This document shows, piece after piece, positions 47,306 through 55,308 of a DNA stretch of 64,000 nt (position 1 is its first letter; each line of letters opens with the position of its first letter). This DNA comes from an uncultured Aquimarina sp. GTDB lineage: Bacteria; Bacteroidota; Bacteroidia; Flavobacteriales; Flavobacteriaceae. The translations under genes and the position numbers were made by a program. The notes under the pieces are model-generated. The model was not told the origin of the DNA and did not search any database. It saw only the letters and a program-made list of their open reading frames with translations. The stretch covers positions 496,001 to 560,000 of the forward strand of contig CANMWA010000001.1 of the NCBI GenBank assembly GCA_947501475.1, written 5' to 3'.

Positions 47306-47418
47306 TCTGAATTTTGTGTTTAGATTTTTTTTGGGATAGACGCTTTGAAGTTATACTGTTTTTTATGTCCCTATTTTGTTCAATTTAACGGAGTGAGTTT
47401 TTTTCGCCCATAAAGCTT

Positions 47419-47428
47419 TTTACATTGT
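47419..47428 (+). promoter_or_regulatory. Promoter box before precursor a3
   Basis: TTTACATTGT preceded by TTTTTTTCGCCC, the same arrangement as at 46773. The leader after it holds ATTCAA / TTGAAT, a shorter stem before element copy 4. Confidence 0.45.
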
Positions 47429-47468
47429 TGTAAGAATTCAACGTATTTGAATCATTTATACAGACAAA

Positions 47469-47508
47469 AGGGGAAGCCGAAAACCTTAAAAAGAGTAGGT
47501 ACTTAAAA
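47469..47508 (+). promoter_or_regulatory. Conserved 5'-leader element, copy 4
   Basis: AGGGGAAGCCGAAAACC and AAGAGTAGGTACTTAAAA, ending about 10 nt before the ATG at 47519. Confidence 0.7.
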
Positions 47509-47518
47509 ACAAATCATT

Positions 47519-47674
47519 ATGCTTAACAACATTTTAAATTTAGAAGGAGTATCACAGCTTAAAAAAAGAGAACAACAAACCATCAAAGCAGGTTTAATCT
47601 ATTATGGTGATCGTTGTCTTAGCCTTTGTGGTGGGCATTGCTCAGGGGGACTTTGCTATGAGTTTATAAAATAA
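47519..47674 (+). CDS. Precursor peptide a3: leader ending KAG, four-Cys core
   Basis: A 51-residue relative of a2. Leader MLNNILNLEGVSQLKKREQQ then TIKAG; core LIYYGDRCLSLCGGHCSGGL then CYEFIK, with C-X3-C-X3-C-X4-C. ATG 47519, TAA 47672. Element copy 4 lies upstream and a terminator at 47724 follows. With a2 it forms a second diverged pair in which Cys order is kept but loop residues change. Confidence 0.75.
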   Translation: MLNNILNLEGVSQLKKREQQTIKAGLIYYGDRCLSLCGGHCSGGLCYEFIK

Positions 47675-47723
47675 TTCTTTTCTGCCCTCTATAAAGAAAC
47701 TACAGTTTTTTTAGGTTATACAC

Positions 47724-47754
47724 AAAAACAGTCATTAAATAGATGACTGTTTTT
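47724..47754 (+). terminator. Rho-independent terminator after a3
   Basis: AAAAACAGTCAT / ATGACTGTTTTT with a 7-nt loop and a T run. The rest of the gap up to 48034 (about 280 bases) holds no gene that I trust. Confidence 0.85.
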
Positions 47755-48034
47755 TCGTTATTAACTAGCAAACAAACTAAAAAAGAAATACTATTAAAAA
47801 GGTAAATATGATAAAGAACGATCTCTTTTTTAAAGAGAAGTTGAAGTGCTTAAAGAAAATTTTAAGGAATTTTTAGATTTATTTAAGAAAGCTTTGAATA
47901 CCTGTTTTATAAAGTTCCCTACTCGATTAATGCATAATCCTACCTAATTTGAAAGCAATATAAATAGATATCTATTTAATGAGTAATCCTTATAAATTAG
48001 CTCCACTTCTAAGCGAAAATACATCGCTTTGATA

Positions 48035-48076
48035 AGGGGAAACCGAAAACCTGTAAAAGAGTAGGTAATTTTAAAA
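48035..48076 (+). promoter_or_regulatory. Conserved 5'-leader element, copy 5
   Basis: AGGGGAAACCGAAAACC and AAAGAGTAGGTAATTTTAAAA, ending about 10 nt before the ATG at 48087. A short stem AAGCGA / TCGCTT precedes it at about 48011-48030. Confidence 0.7.
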
Positions 48077-48086
48077 CCACAATACA

Positions 48087-48266
48087 ATGAAAAAATCATT
48101 GAAAAATTTAGAGCTTAAAAAAGAGACTATTACTAATTTAAACACAATCCAAGGTGGGCATTGCCATCATGGTGGTGGAGGAACACGTCCTGCACCTAGA
48201 ACTGTAGATTGTCCAACAAATGGGGCAGCAACTACTTGCCCTCCTGCAGGGCAACAATGTTATTAA
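48087..48266 (+). CDS. Precursor peptide b3: class I lanthipeptide-type leader, Thr/Cys-rich core, next to LanC
   Basis: A 59-residue precursor. Leader LKNLELKKETITNLNTIQ then GG is the classical b-type. The core begins HCHHGGGGTRPAPRTVDCPT and contains four Cys and five Thr but no Ser, so it has donors and acceptors for several methyllanthionines. It sits 154 nt upstream of the LanC-like start, is the nearest precursor to it and is likely on the same transcript. This makes it the best candidate substrate. ATG 48087, TAA 48264. Confidence 0.75.
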   Translation: MKKSLKNLELKKETITNLNTIQGGHCHHGGGGTRPAPRTVDCPTNGAATTCPPAGQQCY

Positions 48267-48420
48267 TACAATGATCACAAGTTGGCATTTGTCTTTTGGA
48301 GTAGGTTATAAAAGATAATTGCTATCGACTTTTGATTGTGATGACAGACATAGTTTTAATGTATTTGATAAAGCTGCCTATATAGGGTGGCTTTATCATC
48401 TTTTTAGAAAGAAAATTATA

Positions 48421-49641
48421 ATGAACAAAGAACAACTTTTATTAAAAAAGTTAGACGAGATTAGTAATGTTCTAAAGGATACGTATCATAATACAGATGA
48501 GCTAGGAGTATTATCTGGCCGAGCAGGGATTGCTTTATTTCAATTTTATTATTCAAAACTTCTTCAAGAAGAGTCACACGCCAATATTGGAGTAGAAATT
48601 TTATCGTCGATTATCGAAGAAATTAATAAAGGATATAATTTTCATACTTTCTGTTCGGGGATTGCAGGTGCAGCTTGGGCCATAGAACTATTACAAGAAG
48701 AAGAATATATAGACCTGGATTGTGACAAATTATTATCGGGGCTAGATCATTTTTTGATGCAATCTATAGAAGGGCTAAAAGGAGATCAAAATTTTTATGA
48801 TTTTTTACATGGGATATTAGGTATAGGATATTATTTTCTGAAACGATATACCAATACCAAGTCAGATGATTTAAAAGAACACTACAAAAAAATTTTATTT
48901 ACCACTATTACATTACTTAAAGAAAGAGCGCAAATTGACAATCATACGGCCAAGTGGAAATCTTATCTTATTCGAGACGAAGAACTAAAAGGTTATAATC
49001 TAGGCCTAGCACATGGAAATACTAGTATTGCTAACTTTTTATCTCGATTAGCAGAATACAAAGATTTTAAGGATGAGGTACATAGGTTATTGGATCAATC
49101 GATTACATACATTTTAAGTCTTAAAAATGAAAATCATAATAGTTCTTCATCATTTCCAAACTGGATTACCAGTGATCATCAAAAAAGCGATAGTTCGAGA
49201 TTGGCATGGTGTTATGGTGATTTAGGGATTGCCATTACAGTATGGAGAGCAGGAAAACTATTGAATAATGAAACATATAAAAATCAAGCCATACAAATAT
49301 TAAAACATGCAGCAAAGAGAAAAGACCTTGCCGAAGCTGGAGTAAAAGATGCAGGTTTGTGCCATGGTGCGTATGGAATCATGCATATATATAACTATAT
49401 GTATAAAGAAACCCAGGAACCTATATTCAAAGAAGCTGTCGAATTTTGGATGGATCAGGCATTAGCAATGGCAGTACATCAAGATGGTTATGCTGGTTAT
49501 ATGCAGTGGCGTGGCGGCGATAACCCAGGATGGATAAAAGAAATCAATTTGTTAGTAGGTATTGCAGGGATCGGGCTATCGATCATCTCTTATCTTGCGC
49601 CATTTAAGACCAAATGGGATGAATGCTTGTTGATCGGTTAA
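48421..49641 (+). CDS. LanC-like lanthipeptide cyclase
   Basis: A 406-residue LanC-family protein, which catalyses addition of Cys thiols to dehydrated residues. ATG 48421 (MNKEQLLLKKLDEISNVL) is chosen because LanC folds start about here; an earlier in-frame start adds no family sequence. The features are LSGRAGIALFQFYYSKLL, FLHGILGIGYYFL, LAHGNTSIANFL, the zinc ligands LAWCYGDLGIAITVW (Cys) and LCHGAYGIMHIYN (Cys and His), and GIAGIGLSIISYL near the end. All three zinc ligands are present, so it should be active. No LanB dehydratase lies in the window, which is unusual. Confidence 0.9.
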   Translation: MNKEQLLLKKLDEISNVLKDTYHNTDELGVLSGRAGIALFQFYYSKLLQEESHANIGVEILSSIIEEINKGYNFHTFCSGIAGAAWAIELLQEEEYIDLDCDKLLSGLDHFLMQSIEGLKGDQNFYDFLHGILGIGYYFLKRYTNTKSDDLKEHYKKILFTTITLLKERAQIDNHTAKWKSYLIRDEELKGYNLGLAHGNTSIANFLSRLAEYKDFKDEVHRLLDQSITYILSLKNENHNSSSSFPNWITSDHQKSDSSRLAWCYGDLGIAITVWRAGKLLNNETYKNQAIQILKHAAKRKDLAEAGVKDAGLCHGAYGIMHIYNYMYKETQEPIFKEAVEFWMDQALAMAVHQDGYAGYMQWRGGDNPGWIKEINLLVGIAGIGLSIISYLAPFKTKWDECLLIG

Positions 49642-49865
49642 TATATCAAGTCTTTTACTCCCAATACCATATCATATAAATAGTATTACAGTATATATCG
49701 CGTACAAGATTCTTCTTATTGTTAAGATACTTTTTGCCTTTTAATTAGATATTTTAGAAGCACTATTTCTAATTAAACGACACTTCTATAGCCATAAGGA
49801 GCTAATCTTTTTTTATAATCATTATTTGTATATAGCTGATTGTCAATTACTATAGAGATCGATTT

Positions 49866-49950
49866 TCAGGAAACTAGACCAGTACTCAAAAAAATGTGAT
49901 GGCAGTATTATTTATGATATATACTTTAGCCATGTACTAATTACTTCTTT
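49866..49950 (+). promoter_or_regulatory. Upstream element shared by two precursors, copy 1
   Basis: Contains TAGACCAGTAC then CAAAAAAA, and 35 nt later GATATATACTTTAGC (promoter-like), then ATGTANTAATTACTTC. The same words occur in the same register exactly 900 nt downstream (50766-50848). The gene-free stretch 49642-49865 has only a T-rich tract and a weak hairpin; no gene is seen. Confidence 0.6.
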
Positions 49951-50041
49951 CAAATCAATGACTGAAATAATGGCGCAGACATATATCTTGGGTGTCTTTA
50001 AAGAAATCAAGAATAATTCATTAATTTAAAATCAAATAATT

Positions 50042-50260
50042 ATGTTAAAGAACATTTTAAATGTAAATGGGGTTCAAAAAATTGAAAAAGCAGAACAAAA
50101 AAATGTACAAGGAGGTCGCATGCTATTACAACGATGTGTATATTCTTGTAGCGGCACTACTGCTAGATTAAGCAATGGTAATTATTTAAATTGCGCAGCC
50201 ATAATACGTGATGCGCGCCAATGTGGAGGAAACGGTAATGGAGGGAGTGTTTGGGCTTAA
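50042..50260 (+). CDS. Precursor peptide a4: LKNILNVNGV-type leader, GG site, four-Cys core
   Basis: A 72-residue precursor. Leader MLKNILNVNGVQKIEKAEQK then NVQGG; core begins RMLLQRCVYSCSGTTARLSN, with C-X3-C-X14-C-X9-C, and ends GGNGNGGSVWA. The core is Arg/Asn/Gly-rich and longer than that of the other precursors. Its 5' leader is about 110 nt from the box at 49919. Terminator at 50296-50321. Confidence 0.75.
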   Translation: MLKNILNVNGVQKIEKAEQKNVQGGRMLLQRCVYSCSGTTARLSNGNYLNCAAIIRDARQCGGNGNGGSVWA

Positions 50261-50295
50261 TTTTATTTAGAAGTTTAAACAAATAACCGAATTTT

Positions 50296-50321
50296 AAACA
50301 GCTACATGAGTGTAGCTGTTT
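50296..50321 (+). terminator. Rho-independent terminator after a4
   Basis: AAACAGCTACA / TGTAGCTGTTT with loop TGAG and a T run. The following 50322-50765 (about 440 bases) shows no gene that I can support on either strand. Confidence 0.85.
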
Positions 50322-50765
50322 TTTTTGCATCACATAAATCACTCGAAAACTACCTCTAATTCTTGCAAATTGCGCTTAAAAAAAGGTAAATTATTTCACT
50401 AACTCTATTTAAGGATTTATAAAAATAACGGCAATTGATCTGATTTAGTTATTTCGAATTTGATAGCAGGTTTCTTTTCTTGAAACGAATAGGCATACTA
50501 ACGACTCAATTAGTAATAAAATCACCAAAACTTCAGTGTGGTAAAATCAACATTCTTACATCGAATTTAGGTGATCAGATTTTCTGGATCGATTTCCAGT
50601 TTTATATACCTATTCAAATAGAAGTTACTTCATAAACACATTTCAGATAGCTGTTTTATTGAATATTTCGCAAAGGATTGGGTGCAATAGAAGAAAAAAG
50701 AGTGATGTGGAGTAAAATCAAATAGTATTTAAATATTTGATAATCAATGCTTTGAAGGTGTTTTT

Positions 50766-50848
50766 TCCTGAAAATAGACCAGTACCCAAAAAAACTTAAT
50801 GATCATCTGATTTTGGATATATACTTTAGCGATGTAGTAATTACTTCA
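50766..50848 (+). promoter_or_regulatory. Upstream element shared by two precursors, copy 2
   Basis: TAGACCAGTAC then CAAAAAAA, GATATATACTTTAGC and ATGTAGTAATTACTTC match copy 1 at 49866-49950, exactly 900 nt away. Starts about 38 nt before the ATG of b4 at its 3' edge. Confidence 0.6.
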
Positions 50849-50885
50849 TTTCAATTTAATTATTAATCATTTAAATATCATTATC

Positions 50886-51053
50886 ATGAAGAAAAAAAGT
50901 TTAACAGGATTGAATTTGGATAAACAAACGATTTCTAAATTCCAAAGCTACACCGTTAAAGGAGGAGGAACTCAAGCTAGTTTATTTTGTCGTACTAATC
51001 CACCACCATATTCTGGAGGAACATGTGGTGTTAGTGAATGTGATTGCGAGTAA
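50886..51053 (+). CDS. Precursor peptide b4: class I lanthipeptide-type leader, GG site, four Cys
   Basis: A 55-residue precursor. Leader LTGLNLDKQTISKFQSYTVK then GG; core GTQASLFCRTNPPPYSGGTC then GVSECDCE, with four Cys, three Thr and three Ser, so thioether rings are feasible. ATG 50886, TAA 51051. A terminator follows. Confidence 0.72.
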   Translation: MKKKSLTGLNLDKQTISKFQSYTVKGGGTQASLFCRTNPPPYSGGTCGVSECDCE

Positions 51054-51055
51054 AT

Positions 51056-51092
51056 CAAAAAAGAGGTGTTTTATTTAAGACACTTCTTTTTT
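51056..51092 (+). terminator. Rho-independent terminator after b4
   Basis: AAAAAAGAGGTGT with ACACTTCTTTTTT (one G-U pair), 3 nt after the stop. Confidence 0.75.
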
Positions 51093-51175
51093 ATCTAATT
51101 CTAATAACCTAAAGACACATACCTTAAGTGTCTTAAAATGTTCGAAGGGGCTAATAAATTAAAAACATAAAAATT

Positions 51176-51331
51176 ATGAAAAATTTAATGAATTTAGAAG
51201 GTGTTGTGATGTTAAACAAAACACAACAGAGAACCGTAAATGGAGGAGCACTTTACTATAATTGTGAACAAAGAACTACTCATCCATGTGGTTTTGAAAA
51301 TAGAGACAATAGCGATGATGCAAATGAATAG
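51176..51331 (+). CDS. Precursor peptide a5: NLEGVVML-type leader, GG site, two Cys
   Basis: A 51-residue precursor. The leader MKNLMNLEGVVMLNKTQQRT then VNGG is the a-type with a slightly different start. Core ALYYNCEQRTTHPCGFENRD then NSDDANE has two Cys (C-X7-C) and an acidic tail. A hairpin AAGACAC / GTGTCTT (51116-51138) and TTCGAAGGGG precede it, a possible weak version of the leader element. ATG 51176, TAG 51329. Confidence 0.7.
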   Translation: MKNLMNLEGVVMLNKTQQRTVNGGALYYNCEQRTTHPCGFENRDNSDDANE

Positions 51332-51426
51332 TCGTTTAGGCATGTGATTATTGTCTAGTCTTAATCTACACTTAAAAAGCTGATTTGTGAGTATTTCTCT
51401 TTTTAATATAGAAAATAGACTTTTAT

Positions 51427-51454
51427 AAGCCTTAACGTTGATTTGTTAAGGCTT
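51427..51454 (+). terminator. Rho-independent terminator, end of the peptide array
   Basis: AAGCCTTAAC / GTTAAGGCTT with loop GTTGATTT and a following T run. Nearly the same hairpin occurs at 55956-55985. Confidence 0.8.
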
Positions 51455-51535
51455 GTTTTTACATTTTGTAACGTGTAATTGTCAAAGAGCATTCTTATAT
51501 TAAAAAGCCTAAAATCAATCAATATATCCCCAAAT

Positions 51536-53503
51536 ATGAAAAAATTATTATGTTTCCTATCTACATTTATAATGATTATTGCGATTTCCTGTAATAATGA
51601 AAATTTCATTGAATCATCTCCAGAAGATGGAAACCCTAATGGCGAAGAAATAGATGTTGATCAGCCCGAAAATATAATTACAACGCCTTGTAACTTTGAT
51701 CTATCGACTGTTGTGGCCAATAGTACGATCGTCATTAATTGTGTTTTAGACCTTAAAGGAGAAACCATCAACTTGCCTGCCAATGTTAACTTTGATTTTA
51801 AAGGAGGAGATATTATCAATGGTAAACTGGTTTTCTCTGGGGGGTATATAGATGGCAGATTATTAAGCTCAAAACTTGCAGTAGAAGGAGAGGTAACACT
51901 TAAAGATCCTATATTCAAATTTTATGCAGTTAGGTGGGATCTTGTAGAGGGAAGAATAGACGAAGATCAAGCACAAAAAAATGTTTTTATACTTGAAAAC
52001 ACATTCAGCCTGATAAAAAAGCTGAAGGGCACAACGGTTACGATCAATAAACTAGATGCTTTTTTTGATGTAAGTCGAGTGACCAGTACGACCAGTGATC
52101 AGAATTTTTATCCAAGTGTAGAGGCTATTAATCTACCTTCAGACTTTAATTTAATAATGACAGAGAATACAAATCTTAGAATTATCCCGAATAACCGAGG
52201 ATCAGGAGTATTATTGGCACTACGTGATGTATCTAATACTACGATACAAGGAGGTGTTTTGCATGGAGATCGAGATGAGCATGGATATACCAATGGAGAT
52301 GATACTCGCGAAGAAGGACAGTTTTTGTTAATGATTCATGGTGCCAATAATGTAGTTGTTGATGGAGTAACTATGAAAATGGGGACAGCCGGTTCGATGA
52401 ATATTAATTCTATTGGGTTTACATTTCAGCCCGATTATATTGCCTCACATGATATTACTATAAAAAATTGTTTGGTCGAAGAGAGTAGGAGAATGAGCTT
52501 ATCAATTACCGATGGATACAATATAATAGTAGAAAATAATACGTTCATAAATACGGGGCGGCACAGAGAGCTCTCAAACGGATCTACCGTAGGATATGCC
52601 ATAAATATTGAAGCATTACGAGGTAGAGATGAAGTCACTGGTGAGCTTATACTATGGGAAAAAGCAAATGATATTCTCATAAGAAATAATACCGAACGAG
52701 GAAGCAGAATAGGAGGTATAACAGTATCTATAGGCGAAAACGTAACGATTGAGAATAATGATATGGAAAATAAGATCGTATACTCTACCACCAATAACAC
52801 CAAAATCACCAATAATACATTTACTGCTTCCGTAGAGTCTGCAAAATCACCTGCGATCATTGCAGGAGGAGAAGGTCCAACAGTTTTTAAAAACGAGGTA
52901 TCTCGAAACAAAATATCTGGATATGGTTTGGCAATAGCTGCTTTTTATGATGATATGACCATTTTTGGAAATGAGATTACAAATTGTAAAACCGGTATTC
53001 AGCTTAAAGAAGTTACCAATACAAAAATCTACAATAATACCATTACCAATACTAATGAAGAAGGAAGAGGTGTTTCAGGTCAATTAACTCATTTAGATAA
53101 TGTTGATATTTATGAAAATACCATACAAGTTAGTACCAACCATTTTTATTTTGTTGAGGTTAACCAAGAAGCAGACCAAGTAAATAATAACATAAATATT
53201 GATAACAATACACTTCTTACATCTATAAGTTCTGTATTTTCTAGAACTAATGGGGTCACTTTTCAAAATAATAGAACCCAAGGCGGGCTTCAGTTAATCA
53301 ATGCCTCCAAAATAAATGTATTGGCCAATGAAATAAATTCACCCAGTCATGGAGTACGATTGAGTGAAATCAATACAGAAATATCAATTTCTAACAATAC
53401 CATTTCTGTACCTATAGATGCAAATTTTGAGTGTATCAAAAACGATTCTTCTAATCAAAATGCGATTGTTATTGATACCGATAATACTTGTTCTAAAGTA
53501 TAA
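51536..53503 (+). CDS. Beta-helix lipoprotein (NosD/pectate-lyase-like fold)
   Basis: A 655-residue surface lipoprotein. The start at 51536 gives a lipobox signal (MKKLLCFLSTFIMIIAISCN). Residues of about 230-640 are a right-handed parallel beta-helix with repeated short turns such as IIVENNTFINTGRH, DIYENTIQVSTN, EISISNNTISVPI and NITIENN-like rungs. Such folds carry polysaccharide lyases, epimerases or adhesins. A signal for catalysis is not visible. It follows the peptide array by about 200 nt in the same direction, but a terminator intervenes; association with the array is uncertain. Confidence 0.8.
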   Translation: MKKLLCFLSTFIMIIAISCNNENFIESSPEDGNPNGEEIDVDQPENIITTPCNFDLSTVVANSTIVINCVLDLKGETINLPANVNFDFKGGDIINGKLVFSGGYIDGRLLSSKLAVEGEVTLKDPIFKFYAVRWDLVEGRIDEDQAQKNVFILENTFSLIKKLKGTTVTINKLDAFFDVSRVTSTTSDQNFYPSVEAINLPSDFNLIMTENTNLRIIPNNRGSGVLLALRDVSNTTIQGGVLHGDRDEHGYTNGDDTREEGQFLLMIHGANNVVVDGVTMKMGTAGSMNINSIGFTFQPDYIASHDITIKNCLVEESRRMSLSITDGYNIIVENNTFINTGRHRELSNGSTVGYAINIEALRGRDEVTGELILWEKANDILIRNNTERGSRIGGITVSIGENVTIENNDMENKIVYSTTNNTKITNNTFTASVESAKSPAIIAGGEGPTVFKNEVSRNKISGYGLAIAAFYDDMTIFGNEITNCKTGIQLKEVTNTKIYNNTITNTNEEGRGVSGQLTHLDNVDIYENTIQVSTNHFYFVEVNQEADQVNNNINIDNNTLLTSISSVFSRTNGVTFQNNRTQGGLQLINASKINVLANEINSPSHGVRLSEINTEISISNNTISVPIDANFECIKNDSSNQNAIVIDTDNTCSKV

Positions 53504-53526
53504 AAAACTAATTCAAATTATTAAAC

Positions 53527-54015
53527 ATGAATAAAACAACTCTAATTTTAGTAATACTATCTATAACAACTTTATTTTCGTCGTATAGTCAAGAAAAAGA
53601 AAACATTTCTGATCAACCAAGAAAATATATTCCTGCCGACAAAGAATTATTTGATACTATAGTATTAATGGATAAAGAATTTTTTGATGCCTATAATACC
53701 TGTGATCTAAAGAAACAGACTAATATGTATAGTGATGATGTCGAATTTTTTCATGACAAAGGTGGGTTAATGACTTCAAAAAAAGATATTATTGATGGAA
53801 CAAAGCAATACATCTGCGGGAAAGTGACTCGAGAATTGATAAAAGAAAGTGTAGAAGTATATCCTATTAAGGATTATGGAGCTGTTCAAATAGGGTTTCA
53901 TAAATATTATAACAACCAGGAACCTGATGCTATATCCATACCAGTTAAATTTATTATTATATGGCATAATGAAAATGAAAAATGGAAACTAAAAAAAGTT
54001 ATAAGTTTACATTAA
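53527..54015 (+). CDS. Exported NTF2-like (DUF4440-type) protein
   Basis: A 162-residue protein with a signal peptide (MNKTTLILVILSITTLFSSY) and one NTF2-like domain (about 35-162): LMDKEFFDAYNTCDLKKQTN opening, DDVEFFHDKGGLMTSKKDII, and a C-terminal strand FIIIWHNENEKWKLKKVISL. This type often binds small molecules or has isomerase-like activity; none is shown here. It starts 23 nt after the beta-helix gene, so it is likely in one operon with it. Confidence 0.85.
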   Translation: MNKTTLILVILSITTLFSSYSQEKENISDQPRKYIPADKELFDTIVLMDKEFFDAYNTCDLKKQTNMYSDDVEFFHDKGGLMTSKKDIIDGTKQYICGKVTRELIKESVEVYPIKDYGAVQIGFHKYYNNQEPDAISIPVKFIIIWHNENEKWKLKKVISLH

Positions 54016-54098
54016 TTCAACAAATGAAAAACATCATTAGAATATATTATGTACTATCAGTTCCCTTAGGGCACTTTAAAAACTATAAAAAGTTTTAT

Positions 54099-55199
54099 AT
54101 GAAATACAAGCATATCATCATTTTAGGAGCTTTTATTCTATTACATCAAACCATAGCTGCACAAACCCCTAAAACATCTGAGCCATTTGAGCAATTGAGA
54201 CAAAAAGATAGTTTGTTTTTTGAAGAAGGCTTTAATAAAAGTAATTTCGAAGTTTTAGAAACTTGGTTAAAAGAAAATAAGATTCCAATCTTGGGTCTTG
54301 GACTAATCAATAAAGGAAAACTTCAAGAAATAAAAGTATTAGGAGATCTGTTATCGGGAGAAAAAGCCTCTTATAATACAATATTTAATGTGGCATCACT
54401 AACTAAACCTGTAACTGCAATAGTTGCTTTAAAGCTAGTGAGCCAGGGCAAATGGGATCTTGACGAACCTATTTATAAGTATTGGACCGATCCAGACCTG
54501 GAAAATGATCCAAGAAGCAAGCTATTAACCACAAGACATATTTTAAGCCATCAAACAGGTTTTTCTAATTGGCGCAACAAAAAACTAAAATTTGAGTTCA
54601 TCCCAGGAGAACAATATCAATATTCTGGTGAAGGATTTGAATATTTAAGAAAAGCATTAGGAAAAAAATTTAAAAAATCACTCAACCAATTAGCAACCGA
54701 ATTGATTTTTGGACCCTTAAAAATGAATGACACTAAGTATTATTGGGATCAAGACACAGATAAATCAAGAGTTGCATTAGGATTTGATAAGGAGGGAAAC
54801 ACTTATGAAATTCATATGAACAAAACAGAAAACGGAGCAGATGATCTACTGACAACGATTGAAGATTACGGAACTTTCCTAACTAGCGTAATCAGTGGAG
54901 AAGGGCTCTCAGACAAAGTGTTTAAAGAAATGCAAACAAATCAAGTTGCTACCAAAAACGGAAAGCATTTTGGGCTTGGTTTTGAAAAGTATGATTTTAA
55001 AGATGGCAATTTTGCATTATCTCACGGAGGTTCTGACAAAGGTGTTCAAACAATCATTTTCATTTTCCCAAAAACTAAACAAGGAATATTGATTTTTACT
55101 AATGTAGATGATGGTTATAAAGTTTATGAAAAATTACTAACGTACTATTTAGGTAGATATGGAAAAGAAATTGTTGAGATAGAAACTGGAAATAAATAA
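54099..55199 (+). CDS. Beta-lactamase-class-C-like serine hydrolase
   Basis: A 366-residue exported hydrolase. ATG 54099 is chosen because it opens a signal peptide (MKYKHIIILGAFILLHQTIA then AQ); an upstream in-frame ATG would add an unlikely tail. The SxxK motif is ASLTKP, the Tyr motif is QYQYSGEGFEYL, and HGGSDKG is the KTG-like third motif. The family includes esterases, D-amino-peptidases and beta-lactamases; the substrate is unknown. It is a complete counterpart of the frameshifted gene at 19882. Terminator at 55242. Confidence 0.88.
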   Translation: MKYKHIIILGAFILLHQTIAAQTPKTSEPFEQLRQKDSLFFEEGFNKSNFEVLETWLKENKIPILGLGLINKGKLQEIKVLGDLLSGEKASYNTIFNVASLTKPVTAIVALKLVSQGKWDLDEPIYKYWTDPDLENDPRSKLLTTRHILSHQTGFSNWRNKKLKFEFIPGEQYQYSGEGFEYLRKALGKKFKKSLNQLATELIFGPLKMNDTKYYWDQDTDKSRVALGFDKEGNTYEIHMNKTENGADDLLTTIEDYGTFLTSVISGEGLSDKVFKEMQTNQVATKNGKHFGLGFEKYDFKDGNFALSHGGSDKGVQTIIFIFPKTKQGILIFTNVDDGYKVYEKLLTYYLGRYGKEIVEIETGNK

Positions 55200-55241
55200 T
55201 CTTACAACAACCAGGTTTAAGAGAATTCGATAAACATGACA

Positions 55242-55270
55242 GTCAATAGTATATGCTATTGACTTTTTTT
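55242..55270 (+). terminator. Rho-independent terminator
   Basis: GTCAATAG / CTATTGAC with a 6-nt loop and a run of seven T, 42 nt after the hydrolase stop. Confidence 0.85.
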
Positions 55271-55308
55271 ATTTAGCTTTACTAAAATTTAAAAGATACA
55301 TAAACGTT

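Noticed and set aside
47810..47878. A 22-codon frame (MIKNDLFFKEKLKCLKKI)
   Set aside because: It has no leader-like pattern, GG site or upstream element.
49965..50030. A 22-codon frame in the leader of a4
   Set aside because: No similarity to the other peptides; likely a chance frame in an untranslated region.
44213..51331. Reading the a-type peptides as lanthipeptides too
   Set aside because: Their leaders differ from the class I type and several cores are Cys-rich but poor in Ser/Thr, so disulfides fit better.
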